Part shown: positions 11,934 through 23,796 of the stretch, piece by piece
Layout of the letters: each line of letters starts with the position of its first letter
Position numbering within the stretch: the stretch's first letter is position 1
DNA from: Tridacna crocea
Taxonomy: Eukaryota > Mollusca > Bivalvia > Cardiida > Cardiidae
Assembly: GCA_943736015.1 (NCBI GenBank)
Contig: OX031063.1
Span: 21,435,501 to 21,499,500 of the forward strand
DNA: 64,000 bases
Direction: 5' to 3'
Notes under the pieces: generated by a model
The model's input: only the letters and a program-made list of their open reading frames with translations
Told to the model about the DNA's origin: nothing
The model's database searches: none
Translations under genes and position numbers: made by a program

Positions 11934-13521
11934 CTGAAAATAGGATGTACAATTTATCACAGGACAATGAAATACGGCTAATATTTCATCTAGTGTAGGT
12001 TATACTATCTTTCTAGGAAAGACTACAAAAGAATTGAAGAGAAGCACTAATCATCTAAACTTTTTTTTTTTACTTTTCAATTTATAATTTCCCACCTTTT
12101 AACTCTTCATCAAACAACTTAAATTTAGACTCATCCATTCTGAAAGCATTTGCAGACAAAACACTATATGTGGAACAAACAATCAGATCTATCTTTGAAA
12201 AGATAGTAAACAGTTTGGGGAAAAAAGCAAGAAGTTGGTTACCAGCATTTTCTTCTGTTCCCAAAATGTTAGGCTTTTTGAAAAGGGTAGTTAAAAGATG
12301 GGATTGTTTGGCAAAGAGCTAAATCAACTGTCTTCAATCAAATAGCTATTAGAATGAAAAGTTATGTAAGTCTTTCAAAACAACTGCACTCTTCACATGT
12401 TTCTTAATATTGCTCAAAAAATGAAATCATTTTCATCATCAGCTAATAAATTTATTTGTCTCCTAAGAAGGCTGAAAATACTGTAGCTAGGGGAGCAGAA
12501 CAAAGATCAGACTGCAAATTCTGTGCAATCTGATTAATCATTTATGATGTCTGTAACAAAAATGGGGGCTATAGGATTAGCCTGAACTCTTAACCACAAA
12601 CAAGAAAATGGAGACTTTGAAAGAACTGGCAGACAACAATTTACATGTCGCTCATCTTTGGAATTTGCCAATGATATGGTTGAAAATATAGTGAGAAAAA
12701 GAGGAAATGGTGGTAACACGCATTTTGACCTTTCCCATTATGTTTTCAAGGCTTTTCCTCTGGGTCATTGAATTTACTTGATTGTGTGGTAAGGCTTCTG
12801 AAAACATTATAGGAAAGGAGACACCAGCAATGTTTTCTATCCCAAGAAAAATGTAGTTTATGTTTTGAGTAACATTTAATTGGTTGTTTGAAAATGCTTT
12901 CTGTTCAGAGGCTAAAATTTTGTCATCTGGTACAGGGGATGAGTGTGCCAAATATGATAAAATGAACACTTCTTGTCAATTGTACTTCCCAGAACATATT
13001 AGTTGAAATATTTCAAAAAAGATATTCAACACTAAAGATCCAAGGGCATGTACTTAAAACTTTGAATTTGCGCTCAACATATTTTTTGCTCTAGCTTTAA
13101 ATTTCAACAGTACTTCTGCAGTTATGACAATGAGAAATGAAGAGTTTCAATTTGAAAGCACAAAAACAGAGAGTTTCAAAAACTAAAAAGTTACACAGTG
13201 AAGTGTATCAAATTCTTAATAATTTTGAAATTTCATACTCAGCTGAGTTGTGTGTCAAAAAAGCTTTATATGCACCCACCCTGAATACTGCCTTATTTCT
13301 ATTTACCTTGTCTGTGATAGCAAGATAGCCCTTTACCGGAAAATCCAATTTTTTCAACAACCCTTCGGAAAACCATCTTTAGAAAAAAAAAACTGTCATA
13401 TATTATTATTAAGGTTCATTCAAGAATAACATGATTTTTCTTCTAATATCCTTTACAATGCTTGAAAATCATAAATCAAGGAAAAGTTAGAACAAGGTGA
13501 AATAAAACATATTTTGCATAC
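11934..13521 (-). other. FBXW7 intron between exons 7 and 8
   Basis: Contains a complete MITE at 12099-12322 and two strongly decayed MITE copies at about 12583-12795 and 12795-12960. A short palindromic AAAGATCAGACTGCA motif lies near 12503. Positions 12970-13520 show nothing recognisable. Confidence 0.55.
12099..12322 (-). repeat. Palindromic TTAA MITE, diverged complete copy
   Basis: TTAACTCTTCATCAAACAAC start, GAAAGCATTTGCAGACAAAA in the long arm, a decayed hairpin (AAGTTGGTTACC / AGCATTTTCTTC) and GTTTGGCAAAGAGCTAA end. It lies inside an FBXW7 intron. Confidence 0.6.
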
Positions 13522-13635
13522 CTTGCCATTAATGGCAGACCAGACCTTCAAGGTGTTATCATCTGACCCACTGACCACCCTTGAGCCACAAAACTCTAAA
13601 CATGTAATAACATGGTCATCATGTCCTTTTAGCAC
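13522..13635 (-). CDS. FBXW7: Coding exon 7: first WD40 blade
   Basis: Model residues 441-478, VLKGHDDHVITCLEF then CGSRVVSGSDDNTLKVWSA and INGK. It matches the first WD40 repeat of FBXW7, including the GH and WD-equivalent (VWSA) positions. The acceptor is TGTATTTCAG and the donor is AAG/GTATGC. The phase is 0 at both ends and the 38-residue length agrees with a single blade-sized exon. Confidence 0.97.
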
Positions 13636-14400
13636 CTGAAATACAATCATATAATTCTGCTAATATTTTCTGTCATTAATGAACTGTTTATCATACAAGT
13701 TGTTGTAAATTCTATATATACTTTTAATACAGACACATGATCCATCGGTTTGATCCACAGATCTGTTTGGAGAGTTGCTAACTCTGGATTTGGGTTCGAG
13801 CTCCACCAGATGCATTTATTATTTATTTTTTTCTTGATTTTTCTTTCAATTGAGAATTAACAGCCATGTCCTTATGATTTTGCCTTTTGAAATATCAAGT
13901 CCCCCACTCCCACTGTTGTTTAAATCCGATTATACTCTTTAAAAGTTAACTCCTATCATTTTAACTACACTGAATCAGTTGTCTGCCAATATATTCAATA
14001 TGAGCTAAACGTTTGTGTTTTGGTAACATATAAACACTTGAGAAGAAGGCTTTTGAAATACCAAATAAACCCTCAAAAAGAAGGCTTTTAATTAAAGGAA
14101 TCATGGGAAAAAGAGAAAATGCATGTAGCTAGTATTATCTCCTTTTTCCAGAATCTTCAACTTTCTCAAATTCTTTCATTTTAGGAACATTTAATTTTGT
14201 TGTCTGCATAATGGCTTCGTCTGGATCAAACTAAAAGTTTGCTAAGAAGTAAAAAGTTTTGAAGGAATAGACAAGGGCAACAACAATGCTACAAAACACT
14301 CAACGAGCACTTTGTGATAAAATGAGCAACTCTTTACAGCTAATCAAAATTGTATACGTGTGTTAAAATTATGAATGTAAGAATCATAAGCAGCTCTCAC
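13636..14400 (-). other. FBXW7 intron between exons 6 and 7
   Basis: A tRNA-like stretch with a B-box (GGGTTCGAGCTCC, about 13793) before an AT-rich tail suggests a decayed SINE at about 13735-13850. A decayed MITE occupies about 14040-14260. Nothing else recognised. Confidence 0.45.
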
Positions 14401-14664
14401 TTTTGGTGGTCGTATAGGCCTAGATCTCCAGTTTTGTTCAATCTGATGCTGCCTCATAAACAACGCCTTCCAGGGACTCTTAGGGGACAGTTGTCGGCGG
14501 CGCTGTCGATTTGTTCCAAACACAAGGGCCTCGTCAATATTGTCTTCCCGACATTTTTCTCTCCATAAAAGATTGTCTTCTGCCAGTACACGCCAGTAAC
14601 GACAAGTCTGAGCAGCTTGTAACAAATCCTTGGGTTCAAGGAATGATAAAACGTATAATGCCAA
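14401..14664 (-). CDS. FBXW7: Coding exon 6: F-box
   Basis: Model residues 353-440. It begins LALYVLSFLEPKDLLQ, AAQTCRYWRVLAEDNLLW, REKC, the Skp1-binding F-box, matching human FBXW7 almost exactly. After it comes a less conserved linker (EALVFGTNRQRRRQLSPKSP) and the W(K)-x-x-(F/Y)-x-RQH-x-I-x-x-NW motif of the helical linker that positions the propeller. The human linker segment is of similar length but different sequence. The acceptor is TTACTTTTCAG and the donor is AAA/GTGAGA. Both ends are phase 0. Confidence 0.97.
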
Positions 14665-15575
14665 CTGAAAAGTAATTTACAAAAGCATCATTCCAATTTC
14701 ATGTTATCTAACATGGTCAGGCATACATCTCAAAAATTATCCCTACTTTGTGTTGTATAGTAAAGTAAAGCACATAACTGTTAATGGTGATAAAAAGATT
14801 GTCTCTCTTTCATTTTGTATGGTAAAGTAAAAGAAACTCTAATGAAAATAATTAGCTCTTTACTGCACAATGTTGACTTTAACAACCCTGGGAAAGATGC
14901 CTGTTGAAAAAATTGTGAGAAAAGGAGAAAATGCTTGTAACCAGCATTTTCTCCTTCTCCCACAATATTTTCTCCCCTACTCAAGACAGATCGTACCATT
15001 CCAATTTGGACAAGGCTAACACTTTGTCATCTGATAAAGAGTTACAGCTTTATCTCAGTTTCATTTTGTATATAGTAAAGCACACATCTTGTGCATATGA
15101 TTAACACTTCATAGCTGATGACACATTTAAGTCACACATCTGAGAAACAGCCCAGCCTGGCAGCTCAGTGGAGAGCATTTCTAACTTATGAATGGGTGGT
15201 TGATGCAAACTTTCATTTCAGTGATTTTGTGCCTCGGATGCAGCTTTGAAAAGAAGTCAGTAACTCGGATAGAAAGTTGTGTCAGTACTTTTAATGTGAG
15301 AAAGCCAGGATAACTATGCAAAGGTGCAATGACTGCCACAATATGACCTGAGCAATTAAAATGTCATTAAACTCTGCATAAAGACTCCACATACAAATCT
15401 AATCATTTGAGACACATTTAAAGATGATATACAAAAAACACATACAAAATGCCAGACAAGTCTAGAATTCTGTTGTGGAAAATCAAAAATATTCTATCAA
15501 TAGAGCTAACTATCCTGCGAATTACTCTGCCAAATAAAATGCAGGTTTTAAAAAAAGTATGTCATAAACGCATAC
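14665..15575 (-). other. FBXW7 intron between exons 5 and 6
   Basis: Holds a complete MITE at 14852-15044 and a probable tRNA-derived SINE fragment at about 15145-15260, with an A-box-like TGGCAGCTCAGTGGAGAGC. The remaining ~300 bp before exon 5 show nothing. Confidence 0.5.
14852..15044 (+). repeat. Palindromic TTAA MITE, complete copy
   Basis: Short arm first (CTCTTTACTGCACAATGTTG, ACAACCCTGGGAAAGATGCC), hairpin AGGAGAAAATGCTTGTAACC / AGCATTTTCTCC, and a long arm ending TTGTCATCTGATAAAGAGTTA. Confidence 0.68.
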
Positions 15576-15710
15576 CTCTTTTGGAAGCAGTGAAATAAAA
15601 TCTCGTTGAAATTGTGGCTCAATGACTTGCATCATGTGCCTAACCTGAGTTGGCTCACACAAACTAATCAGTTCATCAATCGCCATCAGTCTCTCGGCAT
15701 TACCCCAATC
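15576..15710 (-). CDS. FBXW7: Coding exon 5: dimerisation segment and start of F-box
   Basis: Model residues 308-352. The peptide runs DWGNAERLMAIDELISLC, EPTQVRHMMQVIEPQF, QRDFISLLPKE, nearly identical to human FBXW7. The EPTQV..MMQVIEPQFQRDFISLLPKE stretch is the D domain that lets SCF-FBXW7 dimerise, followed by the first residues of the F-box. The acceptor is TTGTCATACAG and the donor is GAG/GTATGC. Both ends are phase 0. Confidence 0.97.
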
Positions 15711-16564
15711 CTGTATGACAAAACAAGAACAATTCCTGTGGGTGCCAACGCTCAATACTATAGCTAGAGTTTCAGCAAAGAGGTATAATTGTATCAAAAG
15801 TGCTTGTTAGATGCCCTTGTTGCATAGGTTCACATTACTTCAGCAATAACAGAAATATTATAAAATGTCAAAATTTGCACACAATAATGCAGACTATAAC
15901 AACATCTGGGCAAAGACAGTACCTCCAGATTTTCTTTCAAAACAGCAGAGCTGAAAATACCTTACTTTTAATCATTTTAACACCTCTTGTAAATGTTCGA
16001 ATGCCAAACAAATAAAATAACTATTTTCAGGTGATATAGAAATTCCAAGTTTACAGCCAGTATGAGGAGAGAAACCAATGGCCAGGTAGCAAAAGCCATC
16101 AGACATTAAAGATCAAAGATCAGACTGCACATTTTACAAAACCTGATCTTGATGTTCAGTCTTAGAAAGGTCATTAAGACTCAGTGGCAACAGGGTCCAG
16201 CATGTACATGACAAGCATACAAATACATACCAAAGACAATGAAACCTATACTAAATGACAAATTTAGACTCCGAATTGTAGCCATATGCAGACAATAAAA
16301 TAAATGTGACATGAAATTTAAAATTTGTTTTGGGAAGGGTAAAAAACATGGGAAAAGGAGAAAATGCCATTTACCAGGATGTTTTTTTTTTTTTTTCTTT
16401 TCATAAAAAATTCCTTAGGATCATAAAAGAAAGGATTGTGTGGTAAAGGGTTGACTCTTACCAAACAGCAGATTTCAGACTCCTCTGAATTAAAAAACAG
16501 TTGCAGACAATTAATTTGCACTCTACACATGCTGACATGGTTCAATACCTTTTTCGGGGATGCA

Positions 16565-16794
16565 TTAACTCATTACCAAATGACATTATTTTTGGCTAGT
16601 CCACATCGAAAGCATTTGCAGACGACAAAATAAAAGTGACTGAAAATTTGAAACTTGTTTTGTGAAGGGTAGAAAACATTGTGGGAAAAGGAGAAAATGA
16701 TGGTTACCAGCATTTTCTCCTTTTTACTACAATGTTTTCTAAAGGCTTCTTTCTCAGGGGTATCAAAAGTAGGGATTGTGTGGTAATGGGTTAA
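16565..16794 (-). repeat. Palindromic TTAA MITE, complete copy
   Basis: TTAACTCATTACCAAATGAC start and GTGTGGTAATGGGTTAA end, i.e. the CATTACC/GGTAATG end variant matched at both termini. The hairpin is GGAGAAAATGATGGTTACC / AGCATTTTCTCC. Confidence 0.75.
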
Positions 16795-17004
16795 ACCCCA
16801 CTGTCACACAGCATATCTCAAATAAATTTATATATTCCTCTTATTCATTTATCAACCTTACAAAAAAAAAAACTGTTATACCTATTTTTTTCTGCATAAA
16901 CACAAGGCAACTCATTAGCCAGGAAGGACAGATGAAAGAATTTTATGAAAGGTAATAATCAATACTTGGAAACAGTGCCCAGGTATTTTAAAATCCTGAG
17001 ACCT

Positions 17005-17225
17005 TTCACTCTTTACTACACAGCAAAATTTTACACCTGTCCATTTTAAAGTTTTTTCACAAATAACAAAATAAATGTGTCAAAAATGGTTGAATTTGAG
17101 TCAGAAAGAGTACAAAACATTGTAGGAAAAAGAGAAAATGATGCTTACCAGCATTTTCTCCTTTTCGCACAGTTTTCAAAAGACTTCTAAGGGTAAAACT
17201 TCCAAGTTTTGTGGTAAAGGGTTAA
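17005..17225 (-). repeat. Palindromic TTAA MITE, complete copy
   Basis: CTCTTTACTACACAGCAAAA start, hairpin AGAGAAAATGATGCTTACC / AGCATTTTCTCC, and GTGGTAAAGGGTTAA end. It lies 25 bp from the FBXW7 exon 4 donor. Confidence 0.68.
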
Positions 17226-17251
17226 GCCCTGAGCAAGGTTTTACATCTTAC

Positions 17252-17378
17252 CTGGAACTGTTTTAGCCAATCAGCCAGCCCAGATGGAGGGTTCTCCTTT
17301 GAAGGTATTCTTTGTCGATGATAAACATGTATACCCTTTCTAAATGGACCTTTCAAGTTACTGTAAGTTGTTTGGGGA
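17252..17378 (-). CDS. FBXW7: Coding exon 4: linker into the FBXW7 dimerisation segment
   Basis: Model residues 265-307. The acceptor TTTTTCTCTCATAG is strong and the donor is CAG/GTAAGA. The peptide contains PQTTYSNLKG and ends PPSGLADWLKQFQ. It aligns with the human shared exon (TTFGDLRAANG, PPTGLQEWLKMFQ). In vertebrates this is the first exon shared by the alpha, beta and gamma isoforms, each of which has its own first exon. It is therefore the point at which alternative N-termini could be attached here too. The exon needs two bases from the upstream exon. Confidence 0.88.
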
Positions 17379-18016
17379 CTATGAGAGAAAAAGAATGAAA
17401 CACAATGAGTGGTTCCGCAAAAAACAAAGTATTACATTCAGTTACATAATGTCTCCCACAGAAATTCTTCTGTTTGTCATTTTTAGGTCATCAATTAGGA
17501 AGAATTTGTGGGAGGTAAGAAATAACAACATAAAAACATACATGTATAAACAAACTAATTGGTACATGTATGCATGTATCAGGACTTTTACAAAAGCCAT
17601 CTTGCTCACCTTGGATGATCTTTTTTCTGTATACATTTGAGGCTCCTAGTGCAGGAATAACAGGGGCTAAATTCACCAACCATTTTAACCCTTTACCACA
17701 TAATTCCAAGTTATAACAACCCCAAGGAAAAAAATACTTCTGAGAACATTGTGGGAAAAGGAAAAAATGCTAATAAACAGCATTCTTCCCTATACCCACA
17801 ATGTTTTCTACACTATCAAAGAGAAAGTTATTTCAACATGGGAACAGGATTCTCTTTGCAAAAGAAAAGATTGAAGATATTATTGTGATGAGTGTTATGT
17901 TTAAACGATAAATCTGTGTCAGCCCTTTTACCATGAGGAATGATAAAGGTTACTGCAGCAGTTTCCTGTAATTTACTATATATGTCAAATCCCTGACATT
18001 GTGATCCAGTAACCCT

Positions 18017-18245
18017 TTAACTCTTTACCAAATGACAAAATTTTAGACTGGTCCAAATTGAAAGCATTTGCAGACGACAAAATAAACGTAACTCAAAAAT
18101 TGAAATTTGTTTCCAGCAGGTTAGAAAACATTGTGGGAAAAGGAGAAAATGCTGGTTACCAGCATTTTCTCCTTTTCCCACAATGTTTTCAAAAGGTTTC
18201 TATCTCAGGGTCGGTAAAAGTCAGGATTGTTTGGTAAAGAGTTAA
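18017..18245 (-). repeat. Palindromic TTAA MITE, near-consensus copy
   Basis: One of the cleanest copies: TTAACTCTTTACCAAATGAC, GAAAGCATTTGCAGACGAC, then a near-perfect ~28 bp stem (CATTGTGGGAAAAGGAG / AAAATGCTGGT and its complement), and TTTGGTAAAGAGTTAA. Both TTAA flanks are present. Confidence 0.82.
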
Positions 18246-18760
18246 CACATGACACCTAGTTTTAATGACAATGAGAAAAAGGCCTTCAGAAAACATAGTA
18301 AGGGAAAGGATAAAATTCTGGTAATCAGAATTTTCTCCTTTCCTTACCACATAATTGGGACCATATCAAATTTGTCTTCTGCAATATTCTATTAGCTCAA
18401 CAAGCCAGAAACTTGCCACTGCGTAAAGGGTTAACACACTCATCAAGTGCATTTTTTTCTAACCTATCACTTAATAATAAAACTTACCCTAAAGAGAAAT
18501 ATTGGAAAGAAAGACAATGAAAGTGGCAGAAACCAACCCATGAATTGTAACAATCAAATGCGAGCATTAAAATGTTCTTTTGCACTGTAACACTTGTTGT
18601 TGAAATTTTTCAAACTGAATGAAGTCTCTACCTACCTAGGCAGGTCTGATCTACACACACGCTTTGTGGGAAGTGATAATTCCTCTTTTAAAGAATGCCC
18701 TTTTCTCTTCATCTGAAACATTCAATTATTTGTTGAATCAATGTAACACATGTACTTACT

Positions 18761-18989
18761 TTAACCCTTTACCAAATGATCCCAAATTTTAATGACCCTG
18801 AGAAAGAATCATTTGGAAAACATTGTGGGAAAAGGAGAAAATGCTGGTAACCAGCATTTTCTCCTTCTATCACAATGTTTTCTACCCTTATAAATACAAA
18901 TTTAAATTTTTGAGACACATTTATTTTGTTGTCTGCAAATGCTTTCAAATTGGACCAGTCTAACATTTTGTCGTTTGGTAAAGAGTTAA
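18761..18989 (+). repeat. Palindromic TTAA MITE, complete copy
   Basis: TTAACCCTTTACCAAATGAT start, GAATCATTTGGAAAACATTG, hairpin GGAGAAAATGCTGGTAACC / AGCATTTTCTCC, GTCTGCAAATGCTTTCAAAT and GTTTGGTAAAGAGTTAA end. Confidence 0.78.
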
Positions 18990-19460
18990 TCAGGGTCTTT
19001 CTTCCCTATCCCAGAAAATCCCATGAGATAAAGATCTTGAGGAAAACTGCTTTTGTAAGATATCCGGAAAAGAAGAAAATGCTGATAACCAGCCTTTTTC
19101 TTCCTTTCCCACCTTTCTACCATTTTATTAAAGATAAAATACATTGTTTGAAACACATACAATATCTGCCATAAATGCTTTCACTTTAGACAAATCCTCA
19201 CAACTGATGTCAGGAACCAAGCTTTATCTATTTTGTGGGAAAAAAAGAAGAGATTATTCAAGCACTGTTTCTTCAGGAATCCCAATTTGGGTCATTTTCT
19301 ACCCTTTCATCCACATATTATATAAATAGAGCCATTTTCAATTTGTCAACTGCAATTGTTCTGTACCAGGATGGTCTCCAATTTTTTGTCTGGTTAAAAG
19401 GGTTGATCTGTTCCCTGAGAAGGCTTTCAATATGGACAGGTCTTTTATCTTGCAGTCTGA

Positions 19461-21050
19461 TTAACTCTTTACCAAACGACAAAATTTTGGACTAGTCCAA
19501 ACTGAAACCATTTCCAGACGAAAAAATAATTGATTTGAAAAGGGTAAAAACATTGTGTGAAAAGGAGAAAATGCTGGTTACATGCATTTCCTCCTTTTTC
19601 CTTAATGTTTTCAGAGGCTTTCTTTCTTAGGGTCATTAAAAGTTGGGTTTGTGTGGTAAAGAGTTAATTGTTTACCAAAGGACAAAATCTTAGACTTGTC
19701 CAAATTGAAAGCAATTGCAGACAATAAACTTAAAAGTGCCTGAAATTATTGGATTTACTTTTGAGAAAGGATGGAAAACCCTGGGAAGGGAGGAAATACC
19801 TGTTCCCATCATTTTCTCCTTTTTTGACAAAAGTTCCATTTTTTTTACAGCATCATACAAACCCAGGAATGTTTCATAAAGGTTTGACCCTCTACCATAC
19901 AATGACAACTTTTAATGCCCCTGAAAGAGAAGGCTTTTAAAAACATTGTGGGAAAAGGAAAAAATGCTGGTACCCAGAATTTTCTCCTTTTCCCACAATG
20001 TTTTTTACCTTTTCCAAATCAAATTTTCATTTCTGATTCACCTTTATTTTGTTATCTATAAATGCTTTCAATTTGGATAAGTTTGAAATTTTGTCATTTG
20101 GTAGAGAGTTAAATCGTTACCAAATGACAATATTTTAGGCTTACCCAAACTGAAAGCATTTGCAGACGACAAAATAAAAGTGACTAAAAATTTGAAATTT
20201 GCTTTGTGAAGGGTAGAAAACAATGTGGGTAAAAGGAGAAAATGCTGGTTGCCAGCATTTTCTCCTTTTCCCACAATGTTTCCAAAGGCTTCTTTCTCAG
20301 GGGCATCAAAAGTAGGGATTGTGTGGTAATGGGTTACGTGAAGTAATGTTAAAGAAAATTTTTAAGTTATAACCTAGCCTAGTACAAAAAAAAAATCATA
20401 TAATAACTATCTGCCAGACAATTCTGAGTCTTAACCATACTGAAGATCAGAGGCTTTTGATAGCATCAATTGAAAAGGTGAAAATACTGGTAACTAGCAT
20501 TTTCTTCTTTTCCAAGAATGCTGTCTAACCTTTTAAAGACATTATCAAATGATTATACAACCGTTTGTCATCTACAAATGTTTTCAAAATGGATAAGTCT
20601 AAAATACTGTCAACTGATAAAACAGATTAGCTTTTTGCCAAACCACAATATTTTAGACTTGTCTTCATTCAACGCATTTCCAGACAACAAATTTAAAGTG
20701 ACTCAAATGATTGGATTTGTATCTCAAAAATTAGTAAACATTGTTGGAAAAGAAGAAAACAAGCATTTCTCCTTTTTCCACAATGCTTTCATACATCTTC
20801 TCTCTCAAGACCATTAAAACCTAGGATTATAGGCTACATATTTAAATCTTTACCACACAATCCCTACTTTTAGAAGAGGAAAGCTTTAGAAAACATTGTG
20901 AGAAAAGGAGTAAATACTGTTCTCCTTTTTCCACAATGTTTTCAACCCTTCCAAAGTCAAAATTCAACTTTTGTTTCACATTTACTTTGTCGTCTGTGCA
21001 TGCTTTCAATTTGGACTAGCCTAAACTTCTGTTGTCTGGTAAGGAGTTAA
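19461..21050. repeat. Train of seven adjoining palindromic MITEs
   Basis: Adjacent copies at about 19461-19667 (minus), 19664-19888 (minus), 19880-20112 (plus), 20109-20336 (minus), 20425-20635 (plus), 20630-20850 (minus) and 20848-21050 (plus). Several neighbours share a single TTAA, for example GAGTTAATTG at 19661 and GAGTTAAATC at 20107. Each has its own central hairpin. The last ends eight bases inside the proposed exon 3 donor. Confidence 0.7.
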
Positions 21051-21057
21051 CAAATAC

Positions 21058-21627
21058 TGTACCAGTTGTTTACTGAAGACTTTTGACAACGGAACAGGAA
21101 TTCTAGAGCGTGGAGTTGATAGATTAGACATAGAATCTGATGCCGAGACATCAGATGTGCTGTCATCGTCCTCTTCCGACTCCTCCATCCTGCCTTGTTC
21201 AGCACCATGGGTGCCATGTTGTGTCCCCTCACTACTGTCCTCTACAAGTTCATCATGCAAGAGTTCTGGCTCCTGTCCCTCATTGTCTGATTCAGAATCA
21301 CTATCCTCAGGATTGTTAGACCCTAAACTACATTTTAAACTGGCTTTCTTGCTTGGTTCTTCTGAAGTTGATGGCTGAACTAAGTTCTGTGAGCAGGATG
21401 AAGTGTCTTCTCTTTTAGAGAGAGAATGACTCGCCTCTGTCTGAGATTCATGTCTCTGTTGACCCACTTTATGTTTCACATTGCTCACATTTTTACTGTA
21501 TCGCCTCCTCTCTCTACTGTATCTTAAATTATGTGCTGGACCACTGACACCCCTCACAGCTGTTGGCGTGGCTTTGGTTCCCGTCACCTGTTGCGGTTGA
21601 AGTGCCTTCCCATTGTGGTGCTTCTTT
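21058..21627 (-). CDS. FBXW7: Coding exon 3: Ser-rich acidic low-complexity region
   Basis: Model residues 75-265. The acceptor is TTGTATTACAG. The exon starts with KKHHNGK and a basic stretch (RYSRERRRYSKN, a possible nuclear localisation signal). It then becomes strongly Ser/Asp/Glu-rich (EDSDSESDNEGQEPE, EESEEDDDSTSD) and ends in PRSRIPVPLSKVFSKQ. Human FBXW7 alpha also has a long acidic N-terminal tract before the dimerisation region, so the composition fits, but I see no residue-level match. The donor is uncertain. GTATTT at 21057 is the only candidate in phase with the 17378 exon; GTAAAC and GTACAG nearby are out of phase. If unspliced, the frame would run into a MITE and stop at 21021, which would make this an HhH protein separate from FBXW7. 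Confidence 0.65.
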
Positions 21628-22499
21628 CTGTAATACAAATAATACAATCATTGCAGTTTTAGCATCAAATTTAACCCTTCACAAAGTACTAAGCAGTAAA
21701 GGTCTACAGTGAAGATAAATGCCAAATATCGAAGTTCAAGGCCAAATAATTCTGACAGGGTATGTAACTGTGCAAAAAGCATTTTCTTCTTTTCCCAAAA
21801 TGCTTCCACAACCCTTCTTCTTCAGGGTCATTGAAAGTCAGGATTGTATAGTTAGGGATTGAATTAACTTTAAAAGGCATGGCGTTCATTTCCTGGTCAA
21901 AATGGTGGTCAAATGACAGATTAAAAAACATCATTCGCTCTTTGTTAAGACACAAATTTATGAGACTTGTCTCAGCAACTTTTTATCAAATTTCGAAGGA
22001 TATTGACTGAGACAGTAATCAAGCCAGCACAAACTGGGAACCCTAGACTAAAAGCTCACAACATTACTGATTAATTTATTGGACCTCGATAAGTCCAGTA
22101 TTGAAAGGTAAACCCTTTTTCCATGGCACATCTTACAGAAGAAAAGTGTATCACAAGACTATCTTAAGGAAGACATGTATGAAGTTTCATAAATGCCAAG
22201 GACTATAGAAGATAACTGTCAATGTGGATGGATGGGCCAACTGACTATAATTGGTCCGTAATGAAATTATACATTTAGTCCCCATTTTTGATAACATGTC
22301 GTTTCATGAAATAAAATTAAGTAACCATTGTCTGTGGCTTAACAAGATGAACTGTAATTACATTTTTTCCTGTAATTCAAGAGATATTGGTCCACAGTGA
22401 AAATATACACCAAGCCCCCTTTTTCCATGACATTTAATGAAAAAATGTAAAATACTGTTGTTGGCAAACTATCATAAGCAACACATGTACATAAATTCC

Positions 22500-23005
22500 A
22501 TCTTGTTTCAGAGCAGAAGGATTTTAAAGTTTTGCTCCTTTGTTCCCATGTTCAAACTTGTGACCACCAGGGCGGGGCCAGTTTGAACCCCAGGGGCATC
22601 ATATGAACAAACTTTGTAGAGGTCCTCTAGAAGATAGTACATACAAAACATCAAAGCCCTAGGACTTCAGTTTCAGAGAAAAAAAAATATATAGTTTTCC
22701 GTCTTTGTTCCTATGTTTCAAATTTGTGACCCCTGGGGCGGGGCCAGTTTGAAACCCAGGGCATCATATGAGCAATCTTGCTAGAGGTCCAATAGCAGAT
22801 GCAACATACCAAATATCAAAGCTATACCCCTTCTTGTTTCAGAGAAAATGATTTTTCAAAGTTTTCTTTTATCATTCTCATGTTCAAACTTGTGACCCTC
22901 GGGGGTGGGGCCAGTTTTGACCCCAGGGGGAATATATGAACAATCTTTGTAGAAGTCCACTAGGAGATGCTACATACCAATTATCAAAGCTCTATGCCTT
23001 CTAGT
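22500..23005 (+). repeat. Orphan core units of the element A tandem repeat
   Basis: About three ~160 bp units with the features of the 2000-3480 array (GGGGCCAGTTTGAACCCCAG, GGCATCATATGAACAAAC, ATCAAAGCTC) but without recognisable termini next to them. Confidence 0.65.
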
Positions 23006-23796
23006 GACTAATAACGCTTAAATTCCATTACATAACAAACATGTAATAATTATTTTCCCATCTAAAAATAGAACGTGTATCCCATTGGTGTCAACCTGGT
23101 CCGTACTAAATCTGTAATTTCTCGTGTTATCGGATGGTTTTCGACTAGTTGGGTTTTATGAACTCATTAAAAGGCTATGGGAGTTTAAGGATGATTCCCT
23201 TGCATTTTTCTAAAATTTTCGTCCCAAAATCTGAAGGGCCACCTTTAAGACTGAATTGCATGGTAAAGGGTAACAGGATTTAACAAGATTAACAAGATTT
23301 ATCACTTAAAAATTCTCTTTTTTACAATCTTGAGCAAAACACAGCCTTTAAAACACTGTGGCAACAGGAGAAAATGCTCATAATCAATAGTTTGTCCTCA
23401 TATGAGCATTACTTTCTTTGACCCATGCAAATGTACTCATTATGAAAGAGTCTAAAACTTGGAAAAGATGTGAGGACTAGGGTTAAAATATAATGTGAAA
23501 CCTTCCTCTCCATTCATAACATCAAATTTCATTTCAATTAATAAGGAAGACATCACCATAATCACCAAACAAGAAGGAAGATCCTGTTTCTGACAAGACA
23601 GATGATCAGGTTTCTTTTGGTTAATAAACGTGATATTGATAAACATTAATTTCCATATAAATATTGTATAAATCCATTATCTAGTGATAAATTTTTTTCA
23701 TCCGTTCCCTACAACTCATACACAACTACTGCGGGAAAAGGAGAAGATAATTCATACCAACAATCTATCCTTTTCCCACATGGTCATCCCTGTCTT

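Larger units (their letters stand above)
15711..17251 (-). other. FBXW7 intron between exons 4 and 5
   Basis: Contains a decayed MITE at about 16252-16452 and complete MITEs at 16565-16794 and 17005-17225; the last ends 25 bp inside the exon 4 donor. Another palindromic remnant (AAAGATCAGACTGCACAT / CTGATCTTGATG) lies near 16107-16155. Nothing recognised from 15711 to 16100. Confidence 0.55.
17379..21057 (-). other. FBXW7 intron between exons 3 and 4
   Basis: Largely MITEs: truncated at 17686-17830, complete at 18017-18245, diverged at 18262-18434, complete at 18761-18989, decayed at about 19040-19400, then a head-to-tail and head-to-head train at 19461-21050. No other gene is seen. Confidence 0.65.

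Noticed and set aside
18017..18245. MITE hairpins as miRNA genes
   Set aside because: Dozens of copies with the same stem and no small-RNA data; treated as transposon structure, with a test proposed.
21021..21057. Extension of the acidic exon frame to a stop at 21021
   Set aside because: The last residues (LLTPYQTTEV) are encoded by a MITE terminus, so a splice before it is more likely; kept as the alternative in the exon entry.
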